Positions 9,540-10,367 of a DNA stretch of 10,367 nucleotides are shown piece after piece. The stretch covers positions 12,250-22,616 of the forward strand of contig VBKQ01000151.1 of the NCBI GenBank assembly GCA_005879505.1, read 5' to 3'. Under the pieces are notes generated by a model. That model was not told where the DNA came from and ran no database searches. It worked only from the letters and a program-made list of their open reading frames with translations. The stretch's first letter is position 1. Every line of letters starts with the position of its first letter. The DNA comes from Deltaproteobacteria bacterium (GTDB lineage Bacteria; Myxococcota; Myxococcia; Myxococcales; 40CM-4-68-19). A program made the translations under genes and the position numbers.

Positions 9540-9572
9540 TAGTCGCTGAGCCGCCTTCGGCGGCCGCGACTA
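9540..9572 (-). terminator. Two-tier hairpin at the ogt stop codon, probable terminator
   Basis: On the minus strand TAGTCGC (9572-9566, starting with the stop codon) pairs with GCGACTA (9546-9540). Inside, GCCGCC (9564-9559) pairs with GGCGGC (9555-9550) around a GAA loop, with an internal loop of G against TCA. The 13 base pairs are very stable, but no T-run follows, so intrinsic termination is less certain than for the copy at 1949-1985. Confidence 0.6.
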
Positions 9573-10007
9573 GCGCCGCTCGTGTTCCAGGAGCCAGCGC
9601 TTCCGCTCCTCTCCCCAGGCGTAACCGCACAGCTTGCCGTCAGACGCGATCACCCGGTGGCAGGGGATGGCGAGGCACACCGGATTTCTGCCATTTGCCG
9701 CGCCGACGGCCCGTGGATGCGTGCCGAGCTGGCGCGCGAGCTCGCCGTAGGTGCGGGTTTCGCCCGGCGGAATGTCGCGCAACGCGGCCCAGATACGCCG
9801 CTGGAATGGCGTGCCGTCCGGATCCACCGCGACCTCGTCGAGCGCGTGGACATCGCCGGCGAAGTATGCCCGCACCCTATCGCTGACCGGCGCCGGCGCC
9901 CGGGTTCCTTCGAACGGCTCGTCGAAGCGCAAGGCGTGGAGGGCACCGCCGCGAAGGGCGAGGTGGATGGGGCCGATCGGGGTCTCGACAGTATCTACGC
10001 AAAGCAT
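9570..10007 (-). CDS. ogt: Methylated-DNA--protein-cysteine S-methyltransferase (O6-alkylguanine repair)
   Basis: 145 residues. Removes O6-methyl groups from guanine by irreversible transfer to its own cysteine. The C-terminal DNA-binding domain is complete: FQRRIWAALRDIPPGETRTY (68-87), PRAVGAANGRNP (98-109) with the arginine finger R99, and the active-site IPCHRVI with C116, followed by GKLCGYAWGEERKRWLLEHE. The N-terminal domain (1-~62) is short and lacks the zinc ligands and extra domain of Ada, so it is Ogt/MGMT-like. The start is ATG 10007 (MLCVDTVETPIGP): AAGGAG lies 5 nt upstream, while an earlier in-frame ATG at 10025 would fall inside the previous gene. It follows the glycosylase gene by 10 nt in a repair operon. 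Confidence 0.94.
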   Translation of the reverse strand: MLCVDTVETPIGPIHLALRGGALHALRFDEPFEGTRAPAPVSDRVRAYFAGDVHALDEVAVDPDGTPFQRRIWAALRDIPPGETRTYGELARQLGTHPRAVGAANGRNPVCLAIPCHRVIASDGKLCGYAWGEERKRWLLEHERR

Positions 10008-10012
10008 GTTCA

Positions 10013-10018
10013 CTCCTT
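10013..10018 (-). promoter_or_regulatory. Ribosome binding site of ogt
   Basis: AAGGAG on the minus strand, five bases before ATG 10007 and overlapping the last base of the glycosylase stop codon TGA (10020-10018). It decides the start of ogt and suggests reinitiation after the upstream gene. Confidence 0.7.
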
Positions 10019-10367
10019 CAGCCAAGCCAGATGGCGGCGGCAGCGTAGGCCCGCCACGGTCGCCAGTTCTCCGCGCGCTCGAGCAGAGCGCCCGGCGTCA
10101 GCCCGAGAGCGCGGCAAAGGCCGAGATCGGACGCGGGAAATGCGTCGGGCTCACCGAGAGCGCGGAGCGCCACGAGGTGCGCGGTCCAGTCGCCGATGCC
10201 GGGGACTTTGCAGAGCGCTGCGGTGACCGCGTCGAGATCCTGCGATCCATCCAGCCGCACCTGGCCGTCGCGGACGCTCCGGGCAAGCTGGACGATGGCG
10301 TTGGCCCGCACCGCCGGCATGCCACGCAGCTCCGCCTCGGCGAGCCGGGCTGGAGTCGGAAAGCCCG
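10018..10367 (-). CDS. alkA: DNA-3-methyladenine glycosylase, AlkA type (partial, N-terminus outside window)
   Basis: The last ~115 residues of a base-excision glycosylase that removes alkylated purines. The helix-hairpin-helix DNA-binding motif is LCKVPGIGDWTAHLVALRAL, followed by DAFPASDLGLCRAL, whose Asp matches the catalytic Asp of E. coli AlkA (Asp238). The AENWRPWRAYAAAAIW ending is typical of AlkA and of the glycosylase half of Ada-AlkA fusions. The frame is open to the right edge (GFPTPARLAEAEL), so one cannot tell whether an Ada-like regulatory domain is fused upstream. It ends WLG-TGA, 10 nt before ogt; together they repair methylated bases by two routes. Confidence 0.92.
   Translation of the reverse strand, partial: GFPTPARLAEAELRGMPAVRANAIVQLARSVRDGQVRLDGSQDLDAVTAALCKVPGIGDWTAHLVALRALGEPDAFPASDLGLCRALGLTPGALLERAENWRPWRAYAAAAIWLG

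Overview
All recognisable genes in this G+C-rich window (about two-thirds G+C by eye) lie on the minus strand, so the window reads right to left. The gene mix is a MshEN-receiver protein, a GT2 glycosyltransferase with a nucleotide-binding-like tail, a three-part propionyl-CoA carboxylase and a methylmalonyl-CoA mutase large chain without its cobalamin domain. It suggests a soil-type Myxococcota/Deltaproteobacteria relative; this is inference from gene content and codon use, not a taxonomic proof.

In transcription order: (1) a DNA alkylation repair pair, the C-terminal part of an AlkA-type 3-methyladenine glycosylase running in from the right edge, then an Ogt-type methyltransferase; (2) a hairpin at the ogt stop codon, then a conserved 20-nt motif; (3) the propionyl-CoA carboxylase cluster: the carboxyltransferase gene pccB with a damaged 5' end, a five-helix membrane protein of unknown function, a membrane-anchored M23 peptidase, the biotin carboxylase subunit and the biotin carrier subunit; (4) a SAM-dependent methyltransferase translationally coupled to the methylmalonyl-CoA mutase large subunit, which is broken internally; (5) a second hairpin at the mutase stop codon with the same kind of conserved tail; (6) a GT2 glycosyltransferase, then a MshEN-receiver protein that leaves the window at the left edge.

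The core chemistry is propionyl-CoA to (S)-methylmalonyl-CoA by the carboxylase, and (R)-methylmalonyl-CoA to succinyl-CoA by the mutase. The mutase cobalamin subunit, the epimerase and the MeaB-type chaperone are not in the window. Both pccB and the mutase gene lack about 30-45 conserved codons and change frame at the gap, while the flanking sequence is intact. That means either very recent decay of one pathway or a repeated sequence/assembly error.

The most novel signal is a two-copy structured element at the two operon borders. Each copy has an outer 7-bp stem that begins with the upstream gene's TAG stop codon and is conserved with one compensatory change. It then has a 1x3 internal loop, a different GC-rich inner stem with a GRA triloop, and a shared downstream motif TTSAGGCTGTACCSGTTRTG just before the next gene. 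No tRNA, rRNA, CRISPR, insertion sequence or gene-free stretch over 100 bases was seen.
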